Shown here in pieces: positions 1-8,432 of a stretch of DNA of 64,000 nt. Below the pieces are notes generated by a model. The model saw nothing but the letters and a program-made list of their open reading frames with translations, was not told where the DNA came from and searched no databases. The DNA comes from Bacilli bacterium (GTDB taxonomy: Bacteria > Bacillota_I > Bacilli_A > RF39 > UBA660), in NCBI GenBank assembly GCA_017484205.1, contig JAFUTO010000013.1, positions 1-64,000 of the forward strand. Reading direction: 5' to 3'. Position numbers and translations under genes: made by a program. Within the stretch, counting starts at the first letter, position 1. The number at the start of each line of letters is the position of its first letter.

Positions 1-1
1 T

Positions 2-184
2 AATTTGAAAGTTATATATGATAATACATTTCATGATAGATTCTTTATTATAGATAAGGATATAATATATCACTGTGGGGCGTCAATAAATAGAATAGGT
101 TATAAAACATTTGGTATAACTAAAATAGGTGATGATGTTACTAAAAATAATTTAATAGACAATATAGATAAAATTTTAAAATAA
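2..184 (+). CDS. C-terminal end of a truncated gene, ORF6N/PLD-like tail
   Basis: The frame is open from the window edge to a TAA at 182-184, so only about 60 C-terminal residues are seen. The visible part has a FHDRFFIID block followed by YHCGAS. That arrangement is typical of the phospholipase-D-like tail found in many ORF6N/KilA-N type proteins, where the H and D act in nucleic-acid or phosphodiester chemistry. The start and N-terminal domains lie outside the window, so the family call is tentative. Confidence 0.55.
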   Translation, partial: NLKVIYDNTFHDRFFIIDKDIIYHCGASINRIGYKTFGITKIGDDVTKNNLIDNIDKILK

Positions 185-227
185 AAGTAAACACTTAATT
201 TCGCGTCTACTTTTATTGCCTATTTTA

Positions 228-923
228 TTATTTAGGCATCTTTATTAGTTTTCCTCCAGAGTCTCTATTATCATGATCTAAATTTAATAAGTATTCAACA
301 GTTTCATCAAAACCTTTTCCTTTAAAATCTTTGGCATTATGAACAAAACATTCATATGAATAACACTCAAGTATTCCATATAAGCAAGCAACAGTATATA
401 AATTAAATACATAATCATCCATATATATATCTTTTTCACCAGTCAAATCAAGATATCTTTTTTGATTTCTATTTAAAATATCAAAATCATAATCATTAAT
501 TTTAACATTATCTAAATCACATAAAGCAATATCTTTTTTACTATTTATTAATATATTACTACTTCTAATATCTCCATATACAATTCCTTTTTTATGCATA
601 TATTCTAACTTTTTATATAATAGTTTTAATATATCAATTCTTTCTCTTATCGTATATTCTTTAGGCTTAAATTCTTTATAGTCTTTTAATTTAAACATAG
701 AATAACCTTTAAATTCATCATTTATATATATTAAATCAAGAGGTCTTGTCTTTAAATCAATTTTATTTAATAAAAGTAATTTGTTATATTTATTTTCTAA
801 TATAGGTTTCTTTTTAGTTTGAAATATCTTAATGATTTTATTACCATATAAATATACTTTACTTTCTTTACCACCCGCGATAGATTCACCCAATAAGGAT
901 TCGTTTAAATCAAGCCTATTCAT
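228..923 (-). CDS. Small protein-kinase-like protein
   Basis: About 231 aa. It shows a compact kinase fold signature: a Gly-rich strand with a following Lys (GGKESKVYLY, then KIIKIF), a catalytic-loop-like YGDIRSSN in place of HRDxxxxN, and DLDNV where kinases have DFG. It is shorter than a full Ser/Thr kinase and resembles bacterial lipopolysaccharide-kinase or RIO-like families; the substrate is unknown. The start chosen is the ATG at 923, 6 nt after a GGGGTG ribosome site; the GTG nine bases upstream overlaps that site. It is convergent with the partial gene at the left edge. Confidence 0.6.
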   Translation of the reverse strand: MNRLDLNESLLGESIAGGKESKVYLYGNKIIKIFQTKKKPILENKYNKLLLLNKIDLKTRPLDLIYINDEFKGYSMFKLKDYKEFKPKEYTIRERIDILKLLYKKLEYMHKKGIVYGDIRSSNILINSKKDIALCDLDNVKINDYDFDILNRNQKRYLDLTGEKDIYMDDYVFNLYTVACLYGILECYSYECFVHNAKDFKGKGFDETVEYLLNLDHDNRDSGGKLIKMPK

Positions 924-1005
924 AGAATTCACCCCTTTTTCCTTGTAATATTATATACTAAAACAAAATAAATGCAAATTATGATATAATTTAATTGGTG
1001 GTATT

Positions 1006-2097
1006 ATGTCTATATATATTCATATTCCTTTTTGTAGATCAATATGTACTTATTGTGATTTTGCAAAGCTATATCATAATGAAGAATGGATTTCCAAGTA
1101 TTTAGATAGTTTATATAATGAAATAAAAGACAAATATAAAGGTGAAGAGGTTAAAACTATATATATAGGAGGAGGAACTCCTAGTAGTTTACCTATCAAA
1201 TATTTAAATAAACTATTTGATATTATTAAAATATTTAAATATAAAGATATTGAATTTACATTTGAATGTAATATTGAAGATATAAATGATGAATTATTAA
1301 TTTTACTAAAGAATAATAAAGTTAATAGATTTAGTATAGGAGTAGAAACATTTAATGAGAAACATCTTAAATTCTTAGGTAGAAATATAAAAAAAGATGA
1401 TATAATAAATAATATAGAGTTATCTAAGAAATATTTTGATAATATAAGTATTGATTTGATGTATGCAATACCAAGTCAAACATTAGAAGAATTGGATAAT
1501 GATATAGATGAATTTTTAAAAATAGATGTGCCACATATATCAACATATTCACTTATCATAGAACCACATACAGCTATTTATAAAAAGATAGATTATATAG
1601 ATGAAGAATTAGATAGAAGTATGTATGATTTAATCATAAAAAGACTTGATGGTTATAAACATTATGAGGTTAGTAATTTTAGTAAAGTAGGTTATGAGTC
1701 TATTCATAATATGACTTATTGGAATAATGAACACTATTATGGATTTGGATTAGGATCTGGAGGATACATAGATAATATAAGGTATCTAAATACTAGAAAT
1801 ATAAATGATTATATAAAAGGTAATTATTTATTAGAAGAAGATAAACTAGATATAAATACTATTATAGAAAATGAATTTATATTAGGTCTTAGAAAAATAG
1901 ATGGTATAAATAAAGGTAGTTTTAAAGAAAAGTATAATATTGATATAAATGATATAGATATAGTAGATAAATTAATAAAAGAAAATAAATTAGTAGATGA
2001 TAAAAATAATATTAAAATAAGATATGATTTAATATATACATCTAATAGTATATTAGTAGAATTTATAGGGAGGAATTATGGTAAGTACATTAGATAA
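1006..2097 (+). CDS. hemW: HemW-type radical SAM protein (coproporphyrinogen oxidase-like)
   Basis: 363 aa radical SAM enzyme. The iron-sulfur ligands are Cys10, Cys14 and Cys17 (CRSICTYCDF). The residue after the third Cys is D, as in HemW, not the C of true HemN. The SAM-binding GGGTPS motif follows near residue 55. HemW proteins bind and transfer haem rather than oxidise coproporphyrinogen. An extended -10 (TGATATAAT, 982-990) lies only 15 nt before the ATG, with GGTGG between. The 3' end overlaps the next gene by 20 bp, suggesting translational coupling. Confidence 0.85.
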   Translation: MSIYIHIPFCRSICTYCDFAKLYHNEEWISKYLDSLYNEIKDKYKGEEVKTIYIGGGTPSSLPIKYLNKLFDIIKIFKYKDIEFTFECNIEDINDELLILLKNNKVNRFSIGVETFNEKHLKFLGRNIKKDDIINNIELSKKYFDNISIDLMYAIPSQTLEELDNDIDEFLKIDVPHISTYSLIIEPHTAIYKKIDYIDEELDRSMYDLIIKRLDGYKHYEVSNFSKVGYESIHNMTYWNNEHYYGFGLGSGGYIDNIRYLNTRNINDYIKGNYLLEEDKLDINTIIENEFILGLRKIDGINKGSFKEKYNIDINDIDIVDKLIKENKLVDDKNNIKIRYDLIYTSNSILVEFIGRNYGKYIR

Positions 2098-2671
2098 AGT
2101 AGCAGTTTTTACAAAAGAGTTGAGCTATATAAAAGATAGTAGGATATTAGAAAATAGTAAGAAGATGATTAATATGATACCTGATTATTTTTTTGAAGTA
2201 CCAGCATCTTCTACAGGTAAATATCATCCTCCTTTTGCTCAGGGAGATGGAGGCTTAATAAGACATACTAAAGCAGCAGTTAGAATAGCATATGAAATAT
2301 TATCATCAGCTTGTTTATGTAATGATTATAGTGATATAGATCGTGATTTAGTTATTATTGGTTTAATAATGCATGACAGTTGTAAATATGGTTTGGAAAA
2401 AGGAAAATATACAGTTGTAAATCATCCTATGATCGCGGCTAAATTAATAAGGGATAATAAAGATTCACTTACATTAACAGAGGATGAATTAAATTTACTT
2501 ACAGGTATGATAGAAGCCCATATGGGACCATTTAATAAAGATTTTAAAGGTAATGTTTTAATGCCTTTACCAAAGAATAAATATGAGAAATTTGTTCATA
2601 TGTGTGATTTATTAGCTAGTAAAAAATTTTTAGATATAAGATTTAATGAAGATAATGAAATAGTAGAGTAG
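2078..2671 (+). CDS. HD-domain phosphohydrolase-like protein
   Basis: 197 aa. Metal-binding HD-family residues are visible in order: a His in GGLIRHTK, the HD pair in IMHDSCKYG, a His in VVNHPM and another in IEAHMGPF. HD proteins hydrolyse phosphoesters or nucleotides; the substrate here is unknown. GGGAGG lies 6 nt before the ATG, inside the end of hemW. It sits 7 bp before a thymidylate-kinase-like gene, so a nucleotide role is plausible but inferred. Confidence 0.7.
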   Translation: MVSTLDKVAVFTKELSYIKDSRILENSKKMINMIPDYFFEVPASSTGKYHPPFAQGDGGLIRHTKAAVRIAYEILSSACLCNDYSDIDRDLVIIGLIMHDSCKYGLEKGKYTVVNHPMIAAKLIRDNKDSLTLTEDELNLLTGMIEAHMGPFNKDFKGNVLMPLPKNKYEKFVHMCDLLASKKFLDIRFNEDNEIVE

Positions 2672-2678
2672 GTGTTTT

Positions 2679-3383
2679 ATGAAAGGTAAATTAATAGTTA
2701 TTGAAGGAACAGATTGTTCAGGAAAAGAAACGCAGACAAAAAGATTATATGAGTGTTTAAAAAATGAGGGTATAAAAGTAGTATGTTTTTCTTTCCCCGC
2801 GTATGATACTCCGACTGGTAAAATAGTAGGAGGACCATATTTAGGAAAAGACTATATATGTGATGGTTGGTTTCCTGAAGGAGCTTCTAATGTAGACCCT
2901 AAAGTAGCTTCATTATACTATGCAGCAGATAGAAAATATAATATGCATATTATAGATGAGTATCTAAATAGTGGTGTTAATGTTATTTTAGATAGATATA
3001 TATATTCTAATATGGCACATCAAGGTGGTAAGATAGAAGATGTAGAAGAGAGAAATAAGATGTATAATTTTATAGAAACATTAGAATTTGATTTATTAGA
3101 ATTACCTCATGCAGATATCAAGATATTTTTACATATGCCATATAAATTTTCAATGGAAATAGGCAAAAGAAGAAAAGAAGGATTAGATCAACATGAGTCA
3201 AGTGAAAGACATTTAAAAAATGCCGAAAAATCATATTTAGAGATTGCAGATAAATATGGCTTTAAAACAATTGAATGTGCTAATGAAGAAATAAGAACTA
3301 GAGAAGATATAAGTGTAGATGTAATAGATTATGTAAAACAAGCATTAATAATTAATGACAAAGAATATAAGAAGACGACTTAG
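2679..3383 (+). CDS. tmk: Thymidylate kinase family protein
   Basis: 234 aa deoxynucleotide kinase. The P-loop is at about residues 9-16 (GTDCSGKE), then an FPAYDTPTG segment, a DRYIYSN motif matching the DR(Y/F) substrate motif, and a lid region rich in R and K. Expected reaction: ATP + dTMP to dTDP. At 234 aa it is longer than the usual ~210 aa, and the P-loop Cys is unusual, so a related dNMP kinase is possible. A short hairpin (ACGAC-TTA-GTCGT plus T-run, 3375-3393) overlaps the stop codon and acts as terminator. Confidence 0.8.
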   Translation: MKGKLIVIEGTDCSGKETQTKRLYECLKNEGIKVVCFSFPAYDTPTGKIVGGPYLGKDYICDGWFPEGASNVDPKVASLYYAADRKYNMHIIDEYLNSGVNVILDRYIYSNMAHQGGKIEDVEERNKMYNFIETLEFDLLELPHADIKIFLHMPYKFSMEIGKRRKEGLDQHESSERHLKNAEKSYLEIADKYGFKTIECANEEIRTREDISVDVIDYVKQALIINDKEYKKTT

Positions 3384-3425
3384 TCGTTTTTTTCTTTAAT
3401 AAACATATAATTAATTGGTGATTGT

Positions 3426-4022
3426 ATGATAGGTATTTTAGGAAGATTAGATTATACTCCATCAGGCAAAGAGGCTTATATAGTATATAAAGATTTAAAT
3501 GATATAGTATTAAAATATGATATGAATGTTATAGGAATAATGCCTAATGAAATAGAAAAAACAAAGGAATTAATTAATATGTGTGATGGTGTGATATTAA
3601 GTGGAGGAAGTAATATAAGTAAAAATGATTTCGCTATTATTAAATATATTTATGATAATAATATACCATGTTTAGGAATATGTATGGGGATGCAAGAAAT
3701 GGCATATTTATTTGGTGGAGTTATGAAAGATATAGATAATCATTATAATAAAAATCATAAAGTTATTATAAGCAATAGTAATATATATGGTGATAAAGTA
3801 ATGGATGTAAATAGTAGACATAAAAGTTATATAGCACAAACTGATTTGGAAGTCGTAGGTAGAAGTGAAGATGGTATTATTGAAATGGTAGAAGATAAAT
3901 TTAAGAAGTTCTTTGTAGGTGTAGAGTGGCATCCTGAGAATATGTATGATAGTGTGGATGCAAAAATATTATTCGACAAATTTATAGATTCCACAAAAGA
4001 TATAAAAAAGGAAATAAAATGA
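3426..4022 (+). CDS. Class I glutamine amidotransferase-like (peptidase C26)
   Basis: 198 aa. The nucleophile elbow is GICMGMQ with Cys86, and the His-Glu pair is in EWHPE (His169, Glu171), the triad of class I glutamine amidotransferases. A stand-alone enzyme of this size fits the gamma-glutamyl hydrolase (PuuD/C26) group better than a biosynthetic subunit, but no partner gene is adjacent. GGTGAT precedes the ATG and a TATAAT box ends 14 nt upstream of it, so the gene has its own compact promoter. Confidence 0.75.
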   Translation: MIGILGRLDYTPSGKEAYIVYKDLNDIVLKYDMNVIGIMPNEIEKTKELINMCDGVILSGGSNISKNDFAIIKYIYDNNIPCLGICMGMQEMAYLFGGVMKDIDNHYNKNHKVIISNSNIYGDKVMDVNSRHKSYIAQTDLEVVGRSEDGIIEMVEDKFKKFFVGVEWHPENMYDSVDAKILFDKFIDSTKDIKKEIK

Positions 4023-4032
4023 TAAAAAATCA

Positions 4033-4163
4033 TTGTATTATTGTGATAATGTGCTATAATATTATTGGCTTTTTTAAATAAACATGATGCGAATTTCTAT
4101 GCCTAGTGCCTTAGGGTGGTATAGTTTTGAAACATCAGAAGCAATAACGAAAGGAGAATCGAT
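4033..4163 (+). promoter_or_regulatory. rpsB promoter and leader
   Basis: TTGTAT (4033-4038) and TATAAT (4055-4060) are 16 bp apart. They are followed by an untranslated leader of about 95 nt, unusually long for this genome. The leader contains CCTA...TTAGG complementarity around 4102-4115. Ribosomal-protein leaders of this length often bind their own product; here that is inference. Confidence 0.6.
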
Positions 4164-5204
4164 ATGGCAGTAGTGTCTATGAATTTATTATTGGAGGCTG
4201 GAGTACACTTTGGTCACCAAACAAAAAGATGGAATCCTAAGATGAAAGAATATATTTATGGATCTAGAGATGACATCTATATTATTGATTTACAAAAAAC
4301 AGCTAACAGACTAGAAGAAGCTTATAAAGCTTTAAATGAAATAAGCAAGAATGGTGGTAAAACATTATTTGTTGGTACTAGAAAACAAGCTGAAGAAGCT
4401 GTTAGAGAAGAAGCTTTAAGAAGTGGTTCTTATTATGTTAACCAAAGATGGTTAGGTGGAACATTAACTAATTTCAGAACAATCAGAAGAAGAGTTAAGA
4501 GATTAGAAGAAATTGAAAATATGGAAAAAGATGGTACTTTTGATAAGTTACCTAAGAAAGAAGTAGCTTTACTTAAGAAGGAATATGAAAAATTAAATAA
4601 ATTATTATGTGGTATTAGAGAAATGACTAAATTACCAGATGCTTTATTTATCGTAGATCCTTCAAAAGAAGATATCGCTATTAAAGAAGCTAGAAGATTA
4701 CATATTCCAGTATTTGGTATTGTTGATACAAACTGTGATCCAGATATGGTTGACTATGTTATCCCTGGTAATGATGATGCTATTAGAGCTGTTAAATTAA
4801 TTACAGGTGTAATGGCAAATGCTATAGTTGAAGCTAATGGTGGAAAGATGGTTGATTATACTACAGGTGATTCACAAAGTGCATCTGACATTATGCAAAA
4901 AGCTGTAGAATCAGTTAAGAGAAAAGAAGATCGTGTTCCAAGAGAAAGATTTGATAAGAAAAAACCATTTAATAAAGATAAAAAAGAAACAAAAGAAGAA
5001 GTTAAATCAGATAAAAAAGAAAAAGTAGAAACTAAAAAAGTAGAAAAAGCTAAAGAAACAAAAGAAGTTAAAGAAACTGCTAAAAAAGCCACAGTAGATT
5101 TATCTACTAAAACAGTTGCTGAACTTAGAGATTTAGCAAAAGCTAAAGATATTAAAGGCTATTCTACAATGAAGAAAGCTGAATTATTAGAAGCTTTAAA
5201 ATAA
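4164..5204 (+). CDS. rpsB: 30S ribosomal protein S2 with C-terminal extension
   Basis: 346 aa. Residues 1-230 are a complete S2 ([13 protein letters not shown] near the N-terminus, [11 protein letters not shown] near 95, DTNCDPD near 190). Bacterial S2 is usually about 230-260 aa. This one continues with a Lys/Glu-rich linker (about 255-310) and a final 35-residue segment, [17 protein letters not shown]..., that looks like a SAP/Rho-N nucleic-acid-binding motif. AAGGAG precedes the ATG. tsf follows after a 51-bp gap with a hairpin, the classic rpsB-tsf operon. Confidence 0.95.
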   Translation: MAVVSMNLLLEAGVHFGHQTKRWNPKMKEYIYGSRDDIYIIDLQKTANRLEEAYKALNEISKNGGKTLFVGTRKQAEEAVREEALRSGSYYVNQRWLGGTLTNFRTIRRRVKRLEEIENMEKDGTFDKLPKKEVALLKKEYEKLNKLLCGIREMTKLPDALFIVDPSKEDIAIKEARRLHIPVFGIVDTNCDPDMVDYVIPGNDDAIRAVKLITGVMANAIVEANGGKMVDYTTGDSQSASDIMQKAVESVKRKEDRVPRERFDKKKPFNKDKKETKEEVKSDKKEKVETKKVEKAKETKEVKETAKKATVDLSTKTVAELRDLAKAKDIKGYSTMKKAELLEALK

Positions 5205-5211
5205 GATTATT

Positions 5212-5233
5212 AAGATGATTCATAAATCATCTT
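5212..5233 (+). terminator. rpsB-tsf intergenic hairpin
   Basis: AAGATGATT / AATCATCTT forms a perfect 9-bp stem with a CATA loop, followed by only a short T-rich stretch. It is likely a partial terminator or attenuator setting S2 against EF-Ts levels; it could instead be an RNA processing or stability site. Confidence 0.55.
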
Positions 5234-5255
5234 TAATTATATAAGGAGGATTATT

Positions 5256-6131
5256 ATGATAAGTGCTAGTATGGTAAAAGAACTAAGAGAAAAAACAGGC
5301 GCTGGTATGTTAGATTGCAAAAAAGCATTAGAAGAAACTAATGGTAATCTAGATGCAGCTATCGATTGGTTAAGAGAAAAAGGTATTTCTAAAGCAGCTA
5401 AAAAAGCTGATAGAATTGCTGCTGAAGGACTTGCCCAAGTTTTAATAGATGAAAATGATGCTATTATTGTTGAAGTTAACTCTGAAACTGATTTCGTTGC
5501 TAAAAATCCTGAATTTGTTAACTTAGTTGATACAATTGCAAAAGCATTAATCAATTCTGATGCAAAAACAGTAGAAGATGCATTAAAAGTAGAAGTAGAA
5601 GGAAATACTATTGAATCAATTATTACTGAAAAAACAGCTACTATTGGTGAAAAATTATCTTTAAGAAGATTCACTAAAGTAACTAAAAATGATGATGATA
5701 ATTTTGGTTCATATATTCATATGGGTGGTAAAATTGCTGTATTAACAGTATTAAACAAAGCTAGTGAAGAAGTAGCTAAAGAAGTAGCTATGCAATCAGC
5801 AGCTATGAGACCTACATATGTAAAACCAACTGACATTCCTACAGAAGTATTAGAAAAAGAAAAAGATATTATGAGAGCTGAACTTGCTAATGAAGGTAAA
5901 CCAGCAGATAAAATTGAAAATATCTTAGTAGGAAAAGTTAATAAATATTATGAAGAAGTATGTTTAGAAAATCAAATATTTATTAAAGCTGAAAATAAAG
6001 AAACAGTTGCAAAATATGTTTCAAATAATGGTGGATCAATTGTTGATATGATTCGCTATGAAGTAGGCGAAGGAATGGAAAAAAGAGAAGAGAATTTTGC
6101 TGAAGAAGTAGCAAAAGCTGCTAATGTATAA
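5256..6131 (+). CDS. tsf: Translation elongation factor EF-Ts
   Basis: 291 aa nucleotide-exchange factor for EF-Tu. The N-terminal UBA-like region (VKELREKTGAGMLDCKKAL) and the signature TDFVAKN (residues 78-84) that contacts EF-Tu are present, with a full-length dimerisation core. AAGGAGG precedes the ATG. A hairpin of AAGAGTTT/TAAACTCTT plus T-run overlaps the 3' end (about 6129-6152) and terminates the rpsB-tsf operon. Confidence 0.95.
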   Translation: MISASMVKELREKTGAGMLDCKKALEETNGNLDAAIDWLREKGISKAAKKADRIAAEGLAQVLIDENDAIIVEVNSETDFVAKNPEFVNLVDTIAKALINSDAKTVEDALKVEVEGNTIESIITEKTATIGEKLSLRRFTKVTKNDDDNFGSYIHMGGKIAVLTVLNKASEEVAKEVAMQSAAMRPTYVKPTDIPTEVLEKEKDIMRAELANEGKPADKIENILVGKVNKYYEEVCLENQIFIKAENKETVAKYVSNNGGSIVDMIRYEVGEGMEKREENFAEEVAKAANV

Positions 6132-6189
6132 GAGTTTTAAACTCTTTTCTTTTTTTATTCTTTTTGATATAATCAATATAGGTGATAAT

Positions 6190-6702
6190 ATGAAAAAGAA
6201 TAGTATGATAATTATATTTTCAGTAATAATAATCGGATTATGTGGTTATATTATATATGATAAAGTGATAAATAAAGAAGAACCAACTGTATGTAATAAA
6301 TGCCCAGATTGTATTTGTAATGATGCTAAAGACATAAATGCTAACCAAAAAATAAAAGTTATGTATTATGTGAGTGACTTTGGAAAAACTAACTATCATG
6401 ATGGACGTGTTTCTTTAGCTTTATATTCTGAACCTAATTCATCAGGTTTAGATTATGGTTTTTTCTCACTTGATATTGCATATGGAAATGAATTTAATGG
6501 TGTAACTAATGGTAATTATGATATTAAGGACGGTAAGTTAATATTAACATTTAGAACAAGCGATGATGTTAACCACACATTTAAAAATGAATTAGGAGTA
6601 GATATAGAATATACTGATACGAATGATTGGAGATTATATTCTACAAGTTATAATGATGATGTGATTGAAATTGGAAATATAAAATTATATGCAGTAAAAT
6701 AG
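6190..6702 (+). CDS. Membrane-anchored protein with a Cys cluster
   Basis: 170 aa; family not recognised. One N-terminal membrane segment (about residues 6-24) is followed by VCNKCPDCIC, a cluster of four cysteines that could bind metal, then a domain rich in predicted beta strands, probably extracytoplasmic. The ATG at 6190 was chosen because GGTGAT lies just before it and an extended -10 (TGATATAAT) ends 16 nt upstream; the longer reading frame crosses the previous terminator. A Cys-rich, membrane-anchored layout recurs in the ICE lipoprotein at 48501. Confidence 0.6.
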   Translation: MKKNSMIIIFSVIIIGLCGYIIYDKVINKEEPTVCNKCPDCICNDAKDINANQKIKVMYYVSDFGKTNYHDGRVSLALYSEPNSSGLDYGFFSLDIAYGNEFNGVTNGNYDIKDGKLILTFRTSDDVNHTFKNELGVDIEYTDTNDWRLYSTSYNDDVIEIGNIKLYAVK

Positions 6703-6764
6703 ATAAGAAGCTAAATGCTTTTTTTCTTTATTTAAATATGTTATAATTATATAGGAGGGTTTTT

Positions 6765-7355
6765 ATGACAAACGAAACAAAAGAAATATATGAATTAATT
6801 GATGAAAAACAAAGACAAGAAATTGATAAAAAACTTAAAAAATTCTTTTTATCACGTAGTGATGTAGTAACTAGATATTATATTGATAAAAGAATTGAAA
6901 AAAATAGTGAAAGTCATCAAGATGAATTAGAAACATTGAATTTAAAAGCTATAAAAAGAATAATTGATGGTGAAGATGGATATGTAAGACATGTAGATGA
7001 ATTGGAACCTACAGTTAATCGTAATTGTGATTATTTTAGCTATTTAGCAGAAAGAATCTATATTGTATTTATGCCTAATAATACCTTTTATATAGGATTT
7101 GATGGTGAAATATCAGATAATAGAAAAGTGTTTAATACTATTGATCATAAAACAATTTCTTATGATGAATTATATGCCGAAAATAAGGATTTATATTGGG
7201 TTAAATTTAGTGATTTATGTAAACAAAATAAAGTTTTTTCTATGGACTCATTAAATGAAATAAAAGCTATTGTGGAGTTTTTACTAAATAGTTATCCTGA
7301 ATTCTACAACATAATTTTTGATAATAAAAGTAAAGGAAAACAAATACAAAGATAA
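6765..7355 (+). CDS. Hypothetical protein, 196 aa
   Basis: No recognised family. It is soluble, with no signal or membrane segment. The N-terminal third is charged and probably helical; the centre (IYIVFMPNNTFYIGFDGE) looks like a beta region. AGGAGGG lies 7 nt before the ATG and a TATAAT box ends 17 nt upstream. A hairpin AACTACTTT/AAAGTAGTT with T-run (about 7354-7379) terminates it and runs straight into the promoter of the next gene. Confidence 0.55.
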   Translation: MTNETKEIYELIDEKQRQEIDKKLKKFFLSRSDVVTRYYIDKRIEKNSESHQDELETLNLKAIKRIIDGEDGYVRHVDELEPTVNRNCDYFSYLAERIYIVFMPNNTFYIGFDGEISDNRKVFNTIDHKTISYDELYAENKDLYWVKFSDLCKQNKVFSMDSLNEIKAIVEFLLNSYPEFYNIIFDNKSKGKQIQR

Positions 7356-7403
7356 CTACTTTAATATAAAGTAGTTTTTTGATATAATTTAAATGGTGAT
7401 TTT

Positions 7404-8069
7404 ATGTTTACTAGAGAAGAGTGGGTTATAGGAGATAAAATAAATCTAATTAAAGAAAAAAGTGTATTAATAATTGGATTAGGTGGCGTAGGAGGTTATG
7501 CATTAGAAACTTTAGTAAGAGCAGGTATTGGTAAAGTTATCATTGTAGATAACGATACTATTGATATAACAAATTTAAATAGGCAAATAATATCTACAAA
7601 ATCTAATATAGGTTTAAAAAAAGTAGATGAATGGGAAAAAAGAATTAAAGATATTAATCCAAATGTAGAAGTAGTTAAATATGATCTGTTTATAACAGAA
7701 GATAATATAGATATGTTATTTAAAGACAAAATAGACTATGTAGTAGATGCATGTGATACTATTAATACTAAAAAGGCTATAATAAGAATCTGTTTAAAAA
7801 ATAAAATAAAATTTATAACTAGTATGGGTACAGGCAATAAATTAGATCCATCTAAAATAACTATAGAAGATATTAGAAAGACTAGTTATGACCCTATCGC
7901 AAAGATACTTAGAAAAATGGTAAAGGATGAAAAAATAAAAGAAAAAATAATGGTTGTGTCTTCAAAAGAAGAACCTAAAATAAAGGGTAAAGTAGGTTCT
8001 ATATCTTATGTCCCAGCTACAGCAGGATTATATATTACTAGCTATATAATTAATGATATTTTAAAGTGA
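7404..8069 (+). CDS. ThiF/E1-like adenylyltransferase, TcdA family
   Basis: 221 aa. The Rossmann ATP site GLGGVGGYALETL, the VDNDTIDITNLNRQ motif with Asp and Arg, and a later DACDTINTK are diagnostic of the E1-like superfamily. Length and order fit TcdA (tRNA t6A dehydratase, which cyclises t6A37), slightly shorter than the usual ~250 aa. No CXXC zinc motifs are seen, unlike ThiF/MoeB. It has its own extended -10 at about 7380-7388 and GGTGAT before the ATG, and it ends with TGA. Confidence 0.75.
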   Translation: MFTREEWVIGDKINLIKEKSVLIIGLGGVGGYALETLVRAGIGKVIIVDNDTIDITNLNRQIISTKSNIGLKKVDEWEKRIKDINPNVEVVKYDLFITEDNIDMLFKDKIDYVVDACDTINTKKAIIRICLKNKIKFITSMGTGNKLDPSKITIEDIRKTSYDPIAKILRKMVKDEKIKEKIMVVSSKEEPKIKGKVGSISYVPATAGLYITSYIINDILK

Positions 8070-8127
8070 AATTTGACAAAATATCCCAGTGTGCTATAAT
8101 AGATATTGCTCGGGAGGAGATTACAAG

Positions 8128-8352
8128 ATGAAAGCAGAGCTGCAAATGGATATAATTCAAATAGTTGGTTCTATACTTTTAGCAATCGTTTCAAAAGTAT
8201 TAGAATTAATTATAGGTGAATCTACCTTATTTGCGATTATAAATTTAATAGCTTTAATCTTATTTGTAAAAGGTATTATTACCTTTATTGAACACAAATA
8301 TGATGTTAAGATATTAAAGTTCACTAACACAAAAACAATTAGTGAAAGATAA
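8128..8352 (+). CDS. Small two-span membrane protein
   Basis: 74 aa; family not recognised. Two hydrophobic segments, about residues 10-30 and 35-55, are followed by a short charged tail. The ATG at 8128 has GGGAGGAG eight bases upstream; upstream in-frame ATG codons lack a ribosome site. AAAGGATATATATCCTTT with a T-run terminates the gene (about 8353-8374). Confidence 0.55.
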   Translation: MKAELQMDIIQIVGSILLAIVSKVLELIIGESTLFAIINLIALILFVKGIITFIEHKYDVKILKFTNTKTISER

Positions 8353-8432
8353 AAGGATATATATCCTTTTTTTCATGTAGACATATTTTATTAAATTTGG
8401 TACAATATTATATAGAGAATAAGGGTGAGGTT

